Shown here: piece by piece, positions 7,388-15,090 of the stretch
Position numbering within the stretch: position 1 is the stretch's first letter
Layout of the letters: each line of letters begins with the position of its first letter
From: CAIMZW01 sp037142435
GTDB lineage: Bacteria; Actinomycetota; Actinomycetes; Nanopelagicales; Nanopelagicaceae
Direction of reading: 5' to 3'
DNA: 35,179 bases
Assembly (NCBI GenBank): GCA_037142435.1
Contig: JBAXAO010000009.1
Span: 1-35,179, forward strand
Program-made: the position numbers and the translations under genes
Notes under the pieces: generated by a model
Told to the model about the DNA's origin: nothing
What the model saw: the letters and a program-made list of their open reading frames with translations, nothing else
The model's database searches: none

Positions 7388-7849
7388 ATGAGCGTCAAAG
7401 AACAACTTGCCGAACTCGGCCTCGAGCTTCCCGTCGCCTCACTTCCACTCGCGGCTTACGTTCCAGCCGTGCGCACTGGCAATCTTGTTTTCACTGCCGG
7501 CCAGTTACCTTTAGTTGACGGCAAGATTCCTTACGTTGGCAAAGTAGATGGTGGCGTTACTCCAGAACAAGCAAAGGAAATGGCGCAGGTCTGCATTCTT
7601 AATGCGCTAGCCGCAGTTAACTTGGTGGCAAATGTCGATGACATCAAGCGCGTGGTTCGTGTTGTCGGGTACGTCAATGGCGTTCCAGGATTTAACGGAA
7701 TGCCGGGCGTCGTTAACGGAGCTTCCGAACTCTTGATTAAGTTGTGGGGCGAAGTAAATGGCAAGCATGCGCGAACTGCAATTGGTGTTGCGGATTTGCC
7801 TCTGGATGCACCAGTAGAGATTGAACTTACTGTCGAATTGAACGGATAA
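7388..7849 (+). CDS. RidA family protein (enamine/imine deaminase)
   Basis: A 153-residue member of the YjgF/YER057c/UK114 superfamily. Such proteins hydrolyse reactive 2-aminoacrylate-type enamines released by PLP enzymes, protecting other PLP enzymes. Visible features are GNLVFTAGQLPLVDGK near residues 37-52, the long helix with CILNALAAVNLV, and the C-terminal ARTAIGVADLPLDAPVEIELTV block. This is the longer actinobacterial subtype (about 150 residues rather than 130). It directly follows the DUF4177-like gene and converges on crp with a 3-bp gap. The exact substrate is not known. Confidence 0.92.
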   Translation: MSVKEQLAELGLELPVASLPLAAYVPAVRTGNLVFTAGQLPLVDGKIPYVGKVDGGVTPEQAKEMAQVCILNALAAVNLVANVDDIKRVVRVVGYVNGVPGFNGMPGVVNGASELLIKLWGEVNGKHARTAIGVADLPLDAPVEIELTVELNG

Positions 7850-7852
7850 GAA

Positions 7853-8545
7853 TTAACGGCCGCGCTTGTTGAGGCGCTCGTAATCGAGCACAACAACTGC
7901 GCGAGGTTCTAGTCGAACCCAGCCACGACCTGCGAAATCGGCCAACGCTTTGTTGACGGTTTCGCGGGAGGCGCCCACAAGTTGAGCTAATTCTTCTTGT
8001 GTTAAATCGTGATTGACATGTAAGCCGTCATCTTTTTGAATTCCAAATCGCGTTCCTAGATCGATTAAAGCTTTGGCAACTCGACCAGGCACGTCAGCAA
8101 AAACTAAATCGGCGAGAACTTCATTAGTGCGACGCAGGCGTTGGGCCAAGCGACCCAAGAGTTGAAGTGAAACTTGTGGATGTCGGGTAACCCAACCAAT
8201 AACCTGATCATTGGCCAGCGCTAAAAGGCGAGTGTCGGTTACAGCTGTCGCGGTGGCGGTACGTGGTCCTGGATCGAAAAGTGAGAGTTCGCCGAACATA
8301 TCTCCGGGTCCCAGAATAGAGAGCAAGTTTTCGCGACCATCGCCGCTGGATGTTCCAAGCTTGAGTTTGCCTTCGACTACTACATAGAGGCGATCGCCAT
8401 CGTCACCTTCTTTGAAGAGGGTGTCTCCTTTGTTGACCCGCACCGTCGACATCGACGCGCGCAAAGAGGCGGCAGCATCATCGTCGAGAGCAGTGAAAAG
8501 TGGTGCAGTGCGGACTACGAGTTCATCTTCATGCGAATTGGCCAC
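7853..8545 (-). CDS. crp: Crp/Fnr family transcriptional regulator (cAMP receptor-like, GlxR/Crp group)
   Basis: A 230-residue global regulator. An N-terminal cyclic-nucleotide-binding beta roll (about 15-125) contains the phosphate-binding-cassette segment FGELSLFDPGPRTATATA. A long dimerisation helix follows, then a C-terminal winged HTH (about 170-225) with LTQEELAQLVGASRETVNKALADF. It closely follows the pattern of mycobacterial Crp (Rv3676) and corynebacterial GlxR, which control carbon and respiratory genes with cAMP. Start is GTG 8545; no ribosome binding site is visible, and TAATCT lies exactly 6 nt upstream, so the mRNA is probably leaderless. It diverges from nth. Confidence 0.94.
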   Translation of the reverse strand: MANSHEDELVVRTAPLFTALDDDAAASLRASMSTVRVNKGDTLFKEGDDGDRLYVVVEGKLKLGTSSGDGRENLLSILGPGDMFGELSLFDPGPRTATATAVTDTRLLALANDQVIGWVTRHPQVSLQLLGRLAQRLRRTNEVLADLVFADVPGRVAKALIDLGTRFGIQKDDGLHVNHDLTQEELAQLVGASRETVNKALADFAGRGWVRLEPRAVVVLDYERLNKRGR

Positions 8546-8551
8546 GAGGAA

Positions 8552-8557
8552 AGATTA
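8552..8557 (-). promoter_or_regulatory. -10 element of a leaderless crp promoter
   Basis: On the minus strand TAATCT is followed by 6 nt (TTCCTC) and then the GTG start of crp. With the usual 6-7 nt from -10 to transcription start, the RNA would begin at the start codon. The same hexamer and spacing occur before acs. Confidence 0.6.
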
Positions 8558-8587
8558 CTCACAAATTTGGATGGCTCCCAATCGGAC

Positions 8588-8593
8588 TAATCT
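8588..8593 (+). promoter_or_regulatory. -10 element of a leaderless nth promoter
   Basis: TAATCT lies 7 nt before GTG 8601, the start chosen for nth. It is divergent to the crp promoter; the two -10 elements are 30 bp apart. It supports GTG 8601 over the in-frame ATG 8571, which would place this promoter inside the gene. Confidence 0.5.
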
Positions 8594-8600
8594 GACGCTC

Positions 8601-9302
8601 GTGAACGAAGGTGCGGATGAGTTGGGCAAGAGAGCCAAAGCCATGTACCGCGTTCTGAGTAAGCGCTACCCCGACGTTAAGTGCGAGCTAGATTTCCAAA
8701 GCCCCTTCCAACTCTTGGTCGCTGTTGTTCTCTCGGCACAATGCACGGATAAAAGGGTCAATCAAGTCACCCCTGCGCTCTTTAAGAAGTATCCCAACCC
8801 TTCCAAGATGGCGGGGTGCAAAATCGAAGATTTAGAGGATGCCATTCGTTCTACTGGCTTCTTCCGAGTTAAGGCTAAGAGCATCAAGACTTTGAGCGAA
8901 ATGATTCTCGCTAATTTCCACGGCGATGTGCCGCAAACTTTGAATGAATTGATCACGCTGCCCGGAGTCGGTCGCAAGACTGCCAATGTGGTTTTAGGCC
9001 ACGCCTTCGGGATTCCTGGGATTACGGTCGATACCCACTTCGGTCGGCTCAGTCGTCGCTTTGGTTGGACCTCCGAGGAAGACCCGGTCAAAGTCGAATT
9101 CGCAGTGGCGAAATTAATTCCGCAGAAGGAGTGGACCAATCTCTCTCAACGGATGATCTGGCATGGCCGACGCATCTGCCATTCGCGAAAGCCGGCATGT
9201 GCTGCTTGCCCACTTGCCGACTTATGCCCATCGTATGGAATGGGTGAAATGGATAAAGTTAAAGCCATGGCGATGGTCAAGAGCGATGCGGATTTCCGTT
9301 GA
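8601..9302 (+). CDS. nth: Endonuclease III (DNA glycosylase/AP lyase)
   Basis: Base-excision repair enzyme that removes oxidised pyrimidines and cuts the abasic site. From GTG 8601 it has 233 residues. The helix-hairpin-helix LPGVGRKTANVVLGHAFG carries the catalytic lysine, ITVDTHFGRL carries the catalytic aspartate, and the C-terminal [4Fe-4S] loop has the canonical C-X6-C-X2-C-X5-C spacing (CHSRKPACAACPLADLC). Start choice: an open frame extends back to 8412 but lies antisense to crp. ATG 8571 would give 243 residues. GTG 8601 is preferred because a TAATCT element sits 7 nt upstream. The TlpA-like gene overlaps its stop by 4 nt. Confidence 0.94.
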   Translation: MNEGADELGKRAKAMYRVLSKRYPDVKCELDFQSPFQLLVAVVLSAQCTDKRVNQVTPALFKKYPNPSKMAGCKIEDLEDAIRSTGFFRVKAKSIKTLSEMILANFHGDVPQTLNELITLPGVGRKTANVVLGHAFGIPGITVDTHFGRLSRRFGWTSEEDPVKVEFAVAKLIPQKEWTNLSQRMIWHGRRICHSRKPACAACPLADLCPSYGMGEMDKVKAMAMVKSDADFR

Positions 9303-9829
9303 AGCGCGCCGTAATACTTGTCGGAGTCTTTGCCCTGATCTTGGGGACAACCCCCGCGCATGCAATAAGCAAGAAGAAAAGCGTCACTTATTCCACCTGC
9401 GCCGATGTACTGCACGTCAAAGCAGCGAAAGGAACGTTGCTCGGTTGCCTCGATGGCTCTGCCGGAACAACCTTTGAATCTCTTCGCGGACCGGTCGTAG
9501 TAAATGTTTGGGGTTCTTGGTGCCCACCATGCGTGGCAGAAATTCCTCATTTCCGTGCGCTCTTTGCCACGGGAAAAGTTCGCATCGTCGGTATTGATGT
9601 TGAAGAAAGAGGAATTGATTTCGGCCAACGATTTAGCATGGCTTTAAACATGCGCTATCCAATATTTTATGATCCAGATGGACGCACTAAAGGAATCTTT
9701 GGCCTGGGAGTTCCCGTAACTTGGTTCATCGATGCCAAAGGTAAAGTCGTTTATCGCCAAATAGGAACTATCAAGACAGATAAGCAACTATTTAATCTTG
9801 TGACAAAGTATCTCAAGGTGAAGTTATGA
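9299..9829 (+). CDS. TlpA/ResA-like secreted thioredoxin-fold protein
   Basis: A 176-residue thiol-disulfide oxidoreductase acting outside the membrane. An N-terminal signal sequence (about 1-22, KRAVILVGVFALILGTTPAHA) is followed by a thioredoxin fold with active site WCPPC (Cys75, Cys78) in VVNVWGSWCPPCVAEIPHF. Downstream are the cis-proline region GVPVTWFID and the YRQIGTI strand. Members reduce or shuttle disulfides, for example in cytochrome c maturation. Start is TTG 9299 overlapping the nth stop (TTGA). It overlaps CvpA by 4 nt. The position after nth matches Rv3673c in Mycobacterium, but the NUDIX gene that follows there is absent. Confidence 0.9.
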   Translation: MKRAVILVGVFALILGTTPAHAISKKKSVTYSTCADVLHVKAAKGTLLGCLDGSAGTTFESLRGPVVVNVWGSWCPPCVAEIPHFRALFATGKVRIVGIDVEERGIDFGQRFSMALNMRYPIFYDPDGRTKGIFGLGVPVTWFIDAKGKVVYRQIGTIKTDKQLFNLVTKYLKVKL

Positions 9830-10356
9830 AGTTAAACCTTGTCGACTATATTTTTGCCGTTATCTTATTGGCTTCCTTTATCCGCGGATATAAAGCTGGT
9901 TTGCTGGCAACTCTCTTTTCCGCGATCGGTTTCATTTTTGGTGGCCTGACCGGTTTGATGGCGGCACTGCATTTTGTTGGTTCTTGGAGCCCTTGGACAA
10001 AATTTGGAACCGTAATTGCGGTAATGCTTATTGCTGCCTCGATCGGCGAATATCTCTTTCGGTCATCGGCCAAATTTCTTCACACCAAAGTGCTCTTTGG
10101 CCCCTTCAAGTGGCTTGATTCAATAGCTGGCGCGGTTTTATCGCTTGCGCGCTCGATTCTGCTCTTCTATTTATTTACCGCGCTGCTAACCGTTTCACCT
10201 TGGGGTTGGGCGAAAGCAAACGTGCCTCTTAGCCGGAGTTATATCGAAGTGCATAAGCATGTACCTAGCTTGCTGTTGGATGTAGAAAATCAGATCAAGA
10301 CCAACTTTGCCAAGATCTATCGATCGCCTATCAAGTATTCGACCAAAGTTAATTAG
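9826..10356 (+). CDS. CvpA family membrane protein (MarP-like membrane half, no protease domain)
   Basis: A 176-residue integral membrane protein with four predicted helices: about 5-22, 28-50, 62-78 and 100-122. The N-terminal VDYIFAVILLASFIRGYKAGLLATLFS fits the CvpA (colicin V production) family. In mycobacteria the equivalent gene after nth/tlpA is MarP, which has a CvpA-like membrane part fused to a periplasmic serine protease of about 200 residues. Here the protein ends about 50 residues after the last helix, so no protease is encoded. The ATG overlaps the TlpA stop, and the stop codon overlaps the convergent acs stop by 4 bp. Function is uncertain. Confidence 0.85.
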   Translation: MKLNLVDYIFAVILLASFIRGYKAGLLATLFSAIGFIFGGLTGLMAALHFVGSWSPWTKFGTVIAVMLIAASIGEYLFRSSAKFLHTKVLFGPFKWLDSIAGAVLSLARSILLFYLFTALLTVSPWGWAKANVPLSRSYIEVHKHVPSLLLDVENQIKTNFAKIYRSPIKYSTKVN

Positions 10357-12317
10357 TCCTCGGATTTCCCACTCTGCAATCCAGCTTGGATTAGTTTCAT
10401 TACGTTGGGATCGGCAAGAGTCGTGGAATCGCCTACTGCGCGATGTTCGGCCACATCTTGCAGAAGTCTGCGCATGATTTTTCCGCTACGAGTCTTGGGT
10501 AATTCATTAACGACCATGATCTGTCGCGGCCGGGCGATTGGTCCAATCTCTTTTGCGACGTGATCACGCAATTGTTTAATCAATGCTTCGCCTTCGGCGT
10601 GCTCAATGCCTCCGCGCAAAATGACGAAGGCAACAATCGCCTGGCCGGTCATTTCATCTTTTGCGCCGACAACCGCGGCTTCGGCAATCGCGTCGTGCGA
10701 TACCAGGGCCGATTCAACTTCAGTGGTCGAAATACGGTGACCGGAAACATTCATCACGTCGTCCACGCGGCCCAAGAGCCAAATCGCTCCGTCATCATCT
10801 AGCTTTGCACCGTCGCCGGCAAAGTACATCCCCTCGAAACGGGACCAGTAATTCTCTTTATATCTAGCGGGTTCACCCCAGATACCGCGCAACATAGAAG
10901 GCCAAGGTTCGGTCAAAACCAGATAGCCACCGTGACCATTGCCCATGACATTTGCTTGATCATCAATGACATGGAGAGATATGCCAGGAAGGGCAGCCAT
11001 TGCTGAACCTGGTTTTGTTGCCGTAATTCCGGGTAGTGGGGAAATCATGATTGCGCCGGTCTCGGTCTGCCACCACGTGTCGACGATGGGACAGCGATTG
11101 CCACCGATGATTTCGCGGTACCACATCCAAGCTTCGGGGTTAATCGGTTCACCTACCGAGCCAAGAACGCGAAGTGAAGTTAGGTCACACGACTTTGGAT
11201 ATTCATCGCCCCACTTCATCCAGGTTCGAATCAGAGTTGGTGCGGTATACAGAATGGAAACTTTGTATTTCTGGATAATTTCGAAGATGCGAGATTTGGT
11301 GGGTGTATCAGGGGTTCCTTCATACATAACCTGAGTCGCACCATTAATCATGGGGCCGTAAACAACATATGAATGGCCAGTAATCCAACCAATGTCGGCG
11401 GTGCACCAATACACATCGGTTTCGGGCTTGAGATCAAAAACCATTTTGTGAGTGAAGGCAGTTTGGGTTAGGTACCCACCCGTCGAGTGAAAAATGCCTT
11501 TGGGCTTGGCGGTGGTGCCAGATGTATACAAAATAAAGAGAGTTTGCTCGCTATCAAAACTGGTCGCGACATGTTCAGAAGATTGCCTATCAACAATCTC
11601 ATGCCACCAGATATCTTTCGTTGAATCCCAAGCGGTTTCTTGGCCAGTGCGCTTTACTACTAAAACATTTCGGACGTTGGTTTCACCCTTAAGGGCTTCA
11701 TCCACTGCAGGCTTTAGCGCAAAGGCGGATCCGCGCCGGTAACCACCATCGGAAGTAATTACTAAGGTTGCATCGGCATCTTGAATGCGCGATAGCAAAG
11801 AGTCTGCTGAGAAACCTCCAAAGACCACCGAATGAGCGGCACCGATACGAGCACAAGCCAGCATTGCGATGGCAGCTTCGGGAATCATCGGCATATAAAT
11901 CGCGACGCGATCGCCAGCAGAAATACCTAATTCGATAAGAGCGTTTGCGGTCTTCTTAACTTCCACCAACATCTGCGCATAAGTAATGGTGCGGGTATCT
12001 CCAGGCTCGCCCTCGAAGTGAAAGGCAACGCGATCTCCACGACCTTCTAGGACATGTCGATCAAGACAGTTGTAGGAAGCATTGAGTTTTCCACCGACGA
12101 ACCATTTGGCATATGGAAGATCCCATTCCAAGGTTTGGGTCCAAGGCGCTGTCCAATAAAGAGATTTGGCTTGCTCCTCCCAAAAGGCCAACCGATCGGC
12201 GCGAGCCTGATTGAAGAGAGCCGGTGTGGCATTCGCTTGGGCAACAAATTCTGGTGATGGCGGAAAAGTTCGAGATTCGTTCGAAAGATTTTCTACAGCA
12301 TCGTGGGAAGTCGTCAT
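10353..12317 (-). CDS. acs: Acetyl-CoA synthetase (AMP-forming)
   Basis: Activates acetate to acetyl-CoA via acetyl-AMP. The 654-residue length is typical. Visible are the N-terminal ACAS segment (WTQTLEWDLPYAKWFVGGKLNASYNCLDRH), the P-loop LYTSGTTAKPKGIFHSTGGYL, the DTWWQTETG motif, the adenylate-forming YFAGDGAKLDDDG and RVDDVMNVSGHRIST motifs, and the C-terminal PKTRSGKIMRR with Lys613, the residue acetylated for regulation in relatives. The ATG has TAATCT 6 nt upstream and no ribosome binding site, so the mRNA is probably leaderless. Crp regulates acs in several actinobacteria, but I see no clear Crp site here. It converges on cvpA. Confidence 0.96.
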   Translation of the reverse strand: MTTSHDAVENLSNESRTFPPSPEFVAQANATPALFNQARADRLAFWEEQAKSLYWTAPWTQTLEWDLPYAKWFVGGKLNASYNCLDRHVLEGRGDRVAFHFEGEPGDTRTITYAQMLVEVKKTANALIELGISAGDRVAIYMPMIPEAAIAMLACARIGAAHSVVFGGFSADSLLSRIQDADATLVITSDGGYRRGSAFALKPAVDEALKGETNVRNVLVVKRTGQETAWDSTKDIWWHEIVDRQSSEHVATSFDSEQTLFILYTSGTTAKPKGIFHSTGGYLTQTAFTHKMVFDLKPETDVYWCTADIGWITGHSYVVYGPMINGATQVMYEGTPDTPTKSRIFEIIQKYKVSILYTAPTLIRTWMKWGDEYPKSCDLTSLRVLGSVGEPINPEAWMWYREIIGGNRCPIVDTWWQTETGAIMISPLPGITATKPGSAMAALPGISLHVIDDQANVMGNGHGGYLVLTEPWPSMLRGIWGEPARYKENYWSRFEGMYFAGDGAKLDDDGAIWLLGRVDDVMNVSGHRISTTEVESALVSHDAIAEAAVVGAKDEMTGQAIVAFVILRGGIEHAEGEALIKQLRDHVAKEIGPIARPRQIMVVNELPKTRSGKIMRRLLQDVAEHRAVGDSTTLADPNVMKLIQAGLQSGKSED

Positions 12318-12323
12318 CCTTTG

Positions 12324-12329
12324 AGATTA
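12324..12329 (-). promoter_or_regulatory. -10 element of a leaderless acs promoter
   Basis: On the minus strand TAATCT, then CAAAGG (6 nt), then the acs ATG at 12317. This is identical in hexamer and spacing to crp. The remaining sequence to 12439 is noncoding and AT-rich near 12405-12420, where TAATAG and TATAGAT could serve a plus-strand promoter for the small ORF. Confidence 0.6.
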
Positions 12330-12439
12330 CCAGCGTGAAGTTATCCCCACTAGCAAGTCGGTTGAGTATTTTGCTGAGCTGCAATCCGTACCTTTCGCAC
12401 TATTCGCTAATAGATATAGATGATAGAAAGGATTGATAG

Positions 12440-12586
12440 ATGTCGCTTCTCTGGAATCTGGTGGTTCATAGCCCCTTCGTTGGGACGATCGCCAAGACCG
12501 TGCTCAAAGTGGGCAAAGGGTTACTGCACAGCAACCTGGGTTTCCTCGGTTTGGACCGAGTTTTCTCCTGGTTTGGTTGGTACTAA
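12440..12586 (+). CDS. Possible small hydrophobic protein (48 aa), unrecognised
   Basis: ATG 12440 is preceded by AAAGGA (12427-12432) at 7-nt spacing, and AT-rich -10-like sequence lies at about 12409-12418. The predicted 48-residue product begins MSLLWNLVVHSPFVG and ends DRVFSWFGWY. It is hydrophobic, Gly- and Trp-rich, and weakly basic. A GGCTC/GAGCC hairpin and T-run follow the stop immediately, giving a self-contained transcription unit between divergently placed acs and fba. I do not recognise the family. Membrane-associated behaviour is a guess from composition. The unit could instead be a small RNA gene. Confidence 0.5.
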   Translation: MSLLWNLVVHSPFVGTIAKTVLKVGKGLLHSNLGFLGLDRVFSWFGWY

Positions 12587-12619
12587 GGCTCACCTGAGCC
12601 CGAAATGAGGGTCTTTTTT
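12587..12619 (+). terminator. Candidate terminator after the 48-aa ORF
   Basis: GGCTCA (12587-12592) pairs with TGAGCC (12595-12600). Six T residues follow at 12614-12619. The 13-nt distance between stem and T-run is longer than ideal; a smaller CCC/GGG stem (12599-12601 with 12609-12611) sits directly before the T-run. From 12620 to 12734 I see only the fba leader, with GGTG...CACC complementarity near 12640-12664. Confidence 0.45.
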
Positions 12620-12734
12620 CCAATCCGCCTCAAAATGTGGTGGGATTAGCCGTAAGCCTCACCGTCTGTCCCAATGATGCGCCGCGGGTCGAGATTTACA
12701 CCGACAAGTCCAGATCATTATTTGGGAGATGAAA

Positions 12735-13769
12735 ATGCCTATTGCTACCCCCGAGATTTATGCCGAAATGTTGGACAAGGCCAAAGCCGGTTCCTTCGCA
12801 TACCCAGCCATCAACGTCTCTTCGTCACAGACTCTGATCGGCGCGCTTCGCGGATTCGCCGAAGCCAAATCTGACGGCATTATTCAAATCTCTTGGGGCG
12901 GAGCGGAATACCTCTCAGGATCAACCGTAAAGAACATGGTCGACGGTGCAGTTGCCCTTGCCGAGTATGCACATATCGTTGCCAAGAATTACGGAATCAA
13001 TATCGCATTGCATACTGACCATTGCCCTGCAGAAAAGCTCGATGGCTTTATGCGCCCACTCCTAGATTTTGGTGCCGCTCGCATCAAGTCTGGCAACGCA
13101 CCACTCTTCAATTCGCACATGTGGGATGGTTCAGCCGTATCCATGCCTGAAAACATGAGCATCGCCAGTGAACTCATCGATAAATCGGCTGCTGCACGCA
13201 CCTTGCTGGAAATCGAAATCGGTGTTGTTGGTGGCGAAGAAGATGGCATTGAGGCCAAGCACGATGCCAAGTTGTACTCCACTCCTGAAGATGCGCTGCT
13301 CACTGTCGAGACTCTCGGTTGGGGCGAGCGCGGTCGTTACATGGTCGCTGCAACTTTCGGAAACGTTCACGGCGTCTACAAGCCCGGCAACGTTGTACTT
13401 CAACCAAAGATCTTGAAGACCTTGCAGGATGCAGTCGCCGCTACCAAAGGTCTGCCTGCCGGATCTAAGCCAATGGATCTTGTCTTCCACGGTGGCTCCG
13501 GATCACTGCTCTCTGAAATCCGCGAGGCTTTGGATTACGGCGTTATCAAGATGAACATCGACACCGACACCCAATACGCCTTCACCCGCCCAGTCGTTGA
13601 CCACATGCTCAAGAACTATGACGGCGTCCTCAAGATTGACGGCGAAGTCGGAAATAAGAAGGCATACGACCCGCGTGCGTGGGGTAAAGCAGCCGAAGCA
13701 GGAATCGCCAAGCGTGTCGTTGAGGCTTGCGAAGATTTGCGCTCGACTGGTACTTCACTTATCTCCTAG
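12735..13769 (+). CDS. fba: Fructose-bisphosphate aldolase, class II
   Basis: Zinc-dependent cleavage or formation of fructose 1,6-bisphosphate in glycolysis and gluconeogenesis. The product has 344 residues, the length of class IIA enzymes. Metal and catalytic motifs are visible: HTDHC (His93, Asp95, His96), the EIGVVGGEEDG segment with metal-ligand glutamates, FGNVHGVYKPGN with a ligand histidine, VFHGGSGS with another, and NIDTDTQYAFTRPV for substrate binding. Two ATGs are close together, 12729 and 12735. GGGAG at 12724-12728 has proper spacing only to 12735, which also gives the usual MPIATPE start. It is 37 nt upstream of purA and may be co-transcribed with it. Confidence 0.96.
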   Translation: MPIATPEIYAEMLDKAKAGSFAYPAINVSSSQTLIGALRGFAEAKSDGIIQISWGGAEYLSGSTVKNMVDGAVALAEYAHIVAKNYGINIALHTDHCPAEKLDGFMRPLLDFGAARIKSGNAPLFNSHMWDGSAVSMPENMSIASELIDKSAAARTLLEIEIGVVGGEEDGIEAKHDAKLYSTPEDALLTVETLGWGERGRYMVAATFGNVHGVYKPGNVVLQPKILKTLQDAVAATKGLPAGSKPMDLVFHGGSGSLLSEIREALDYGVIKMNIDTDTQYAFTRPVVDHMLKNYDGVLKIDGEVGNKKAYDPRAWGKAAEAGIAKRVVEACEDLRSTGTSLIS

Positions 13770-13806
13770 TTTTCTTATCCTGCAGTACTAGCTGAAAGAG
13801 ACGATC

Positions 13807-15090
13807 ATGCCTGCCATTGTTTTGCTGGGCGCCCAATGGGGCGATGAGGGCAAAGGTAAAGCGACCGACCTTCTAGGAGATCGAGTCGATTACGTAGTTC
13901 GCTATCAAGGCGGCAATAACGCCGGTCATACCGTGGTTATTGGCGATCAGAAGTACGCACTGCACCTTTTGCCATCCGGAATTCTCAGCCCCAACGTAGT
14001 TCCTGTAATCGGCAACGGTGTAGTCATTGATCCTTCGGTCTTGCTGCAGGAAATCAAAGGTTTGAATGAGCGCGGCATCGATACTTCAAAATTGAAGATC
14101 AGCCTCAATGCTCATTTGATCACGCCTTATCACCGCACCATCGACAAAGTTACCGAACGCTTTTTGGGTAACTCCAAGATAGGTACCACCGGTCGCGGTA
14201 TTGGACCGGCTTATGCAGACAAGATCAACCGCATCGGTATTCGCGTTCAAGATCTTTTCGATCCATCAATTCTTCGTCAAAAGATTGAAAGTGCATTAAA
14301 AGACAAGAATCAAGTTCTCATCAAAGTCTTCAATCGTAAAGGTATTGAAGTTGACGATGTTGTAGCCGAATACCTTGAATACGCCGAGATCTTGCGTCCA
14401 TATGTGTGCGATACCGGTTTGCTTCTCGATCAAGCACTCAAAGCGGGTAAGACTGTTCTCTTAGAAGGTTCGCAAGGAACTTTGCTTGATGTCGATCACG
14501 GTACATACCCCTTTGTTACCTCATCCAACCCAACTGCTGGTGGTGCATCGACAGGTTCCGGAATCGGACCAACCAAGATCACTCGCGTTATTGGAATTGT
14601 TAAGGCCTACACAACTCGCGTTGGCTCTGGTCCCTTTCCTACCGAACTCTTCGACGAAGATGGCGAAAAACTTCGCACCATCGGTGGCGAAGTCGGTGTA
14701 ACAACCGGACGAAATCGTCGTTGTGGTTGGTATGACGCACCTATCGCTCGTTATGCGGTTCGCGTTAATGGCCTGACTGATTTCTTCCTCACCAAGCTGG
14801 ATGTTCTTACCGGCTGGGAGAAGATTCCGGTCTGCGTTGCTTATGAAGTTGATGGCGTCCGCGTCGAGGAACTCCCTGCCTCGCAATCAGATTTCCATCA
14901 CGCCAAGCCAATCTACGAATATCTTCCGGGCTGGAGTGAAGATATTTCTGGAGCCAAGACTTTAGAAGACTTGCCCGCAAATGCTCGTGCGTACATCAAG
15001 TTCTTGGAAGATATTTCCGGAGCTCCCATGAGCGCTATCGGTGTTGGACCTGGCCGCACCCAAACAATTTCGGTAAAGGACCTCATTTGA
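13807..15090 (+). CDS. purA: Adenylosuccinate synthetase
   Basis: GTP-dependent joining of IMP and aspartate to adenylosuccinate, the first step from IMP to AMP. The 427-residue protein has the GTP loop WGDEGKGK at 11-18 with catalytic Asp13, His41 in NNAGHTVV, the signature TTGRGIGPAYADKINR, GSQGTLLDVDHGTYPFVTSSN, and the GVTTGRNRRCGW loop that binds IMP/aspartate. Only GAAAGAG, loosely placed, could serve as ribosome binding site. First gene of the ten-gene purine run; purD starts inside its stop codon (TTGA). Confidence 0.97.
   Translation: MPAIVLLGAQWGDEGKGKATDLLGDRVDYVVRYQGGNNAGHTVVIGDQKYALHLLPSGILSPNVVPVIGNGVVIDPSVLLQEIKGLNERGIDTSKLKISLNAHLITPYHRTIDKVTERFLGNSKIGTTGRGIGPAYADKINRIGIRVQDLFDPSILRQKIESALKDKNQVLIKVFNRKGIEVDDVVAEYLEYAEILRPYVCDTGLLLDQALKAGKTVLLEGSQGTLLDVDHGTYPFVTSSNPTAGGASTGSGIGPTKITRVIGIVKAYTTRVGSGPFPTELFDEDGEKLRTIGGEVGVTTGRNRRCGWYDAPIARYAVRVNGLTDFFLTKLDVLTGWEKIPVCVAYEVDGVRVEELPASQSDFHHAKPIYEYLPGWSEDISGAKTLEDLPANARAYIKFLEDISGAPMSAIGVGPGRTQTISVKDLI

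Noticed and set aside
8412..8600. N-terminal extension of endonuclease III back to 8412
   Set aside because: This part is antisense to the crp coding sequence and would add about 60 non-homologous residues; GTG 8601 fits the promoter and family start.
12330..12360. Crp/GlxR binding site near acs (GTGA...CCAC)
   Set aside because: Spacing is 8 rather than 6 nt and one half-site is imperfect; not convincing.
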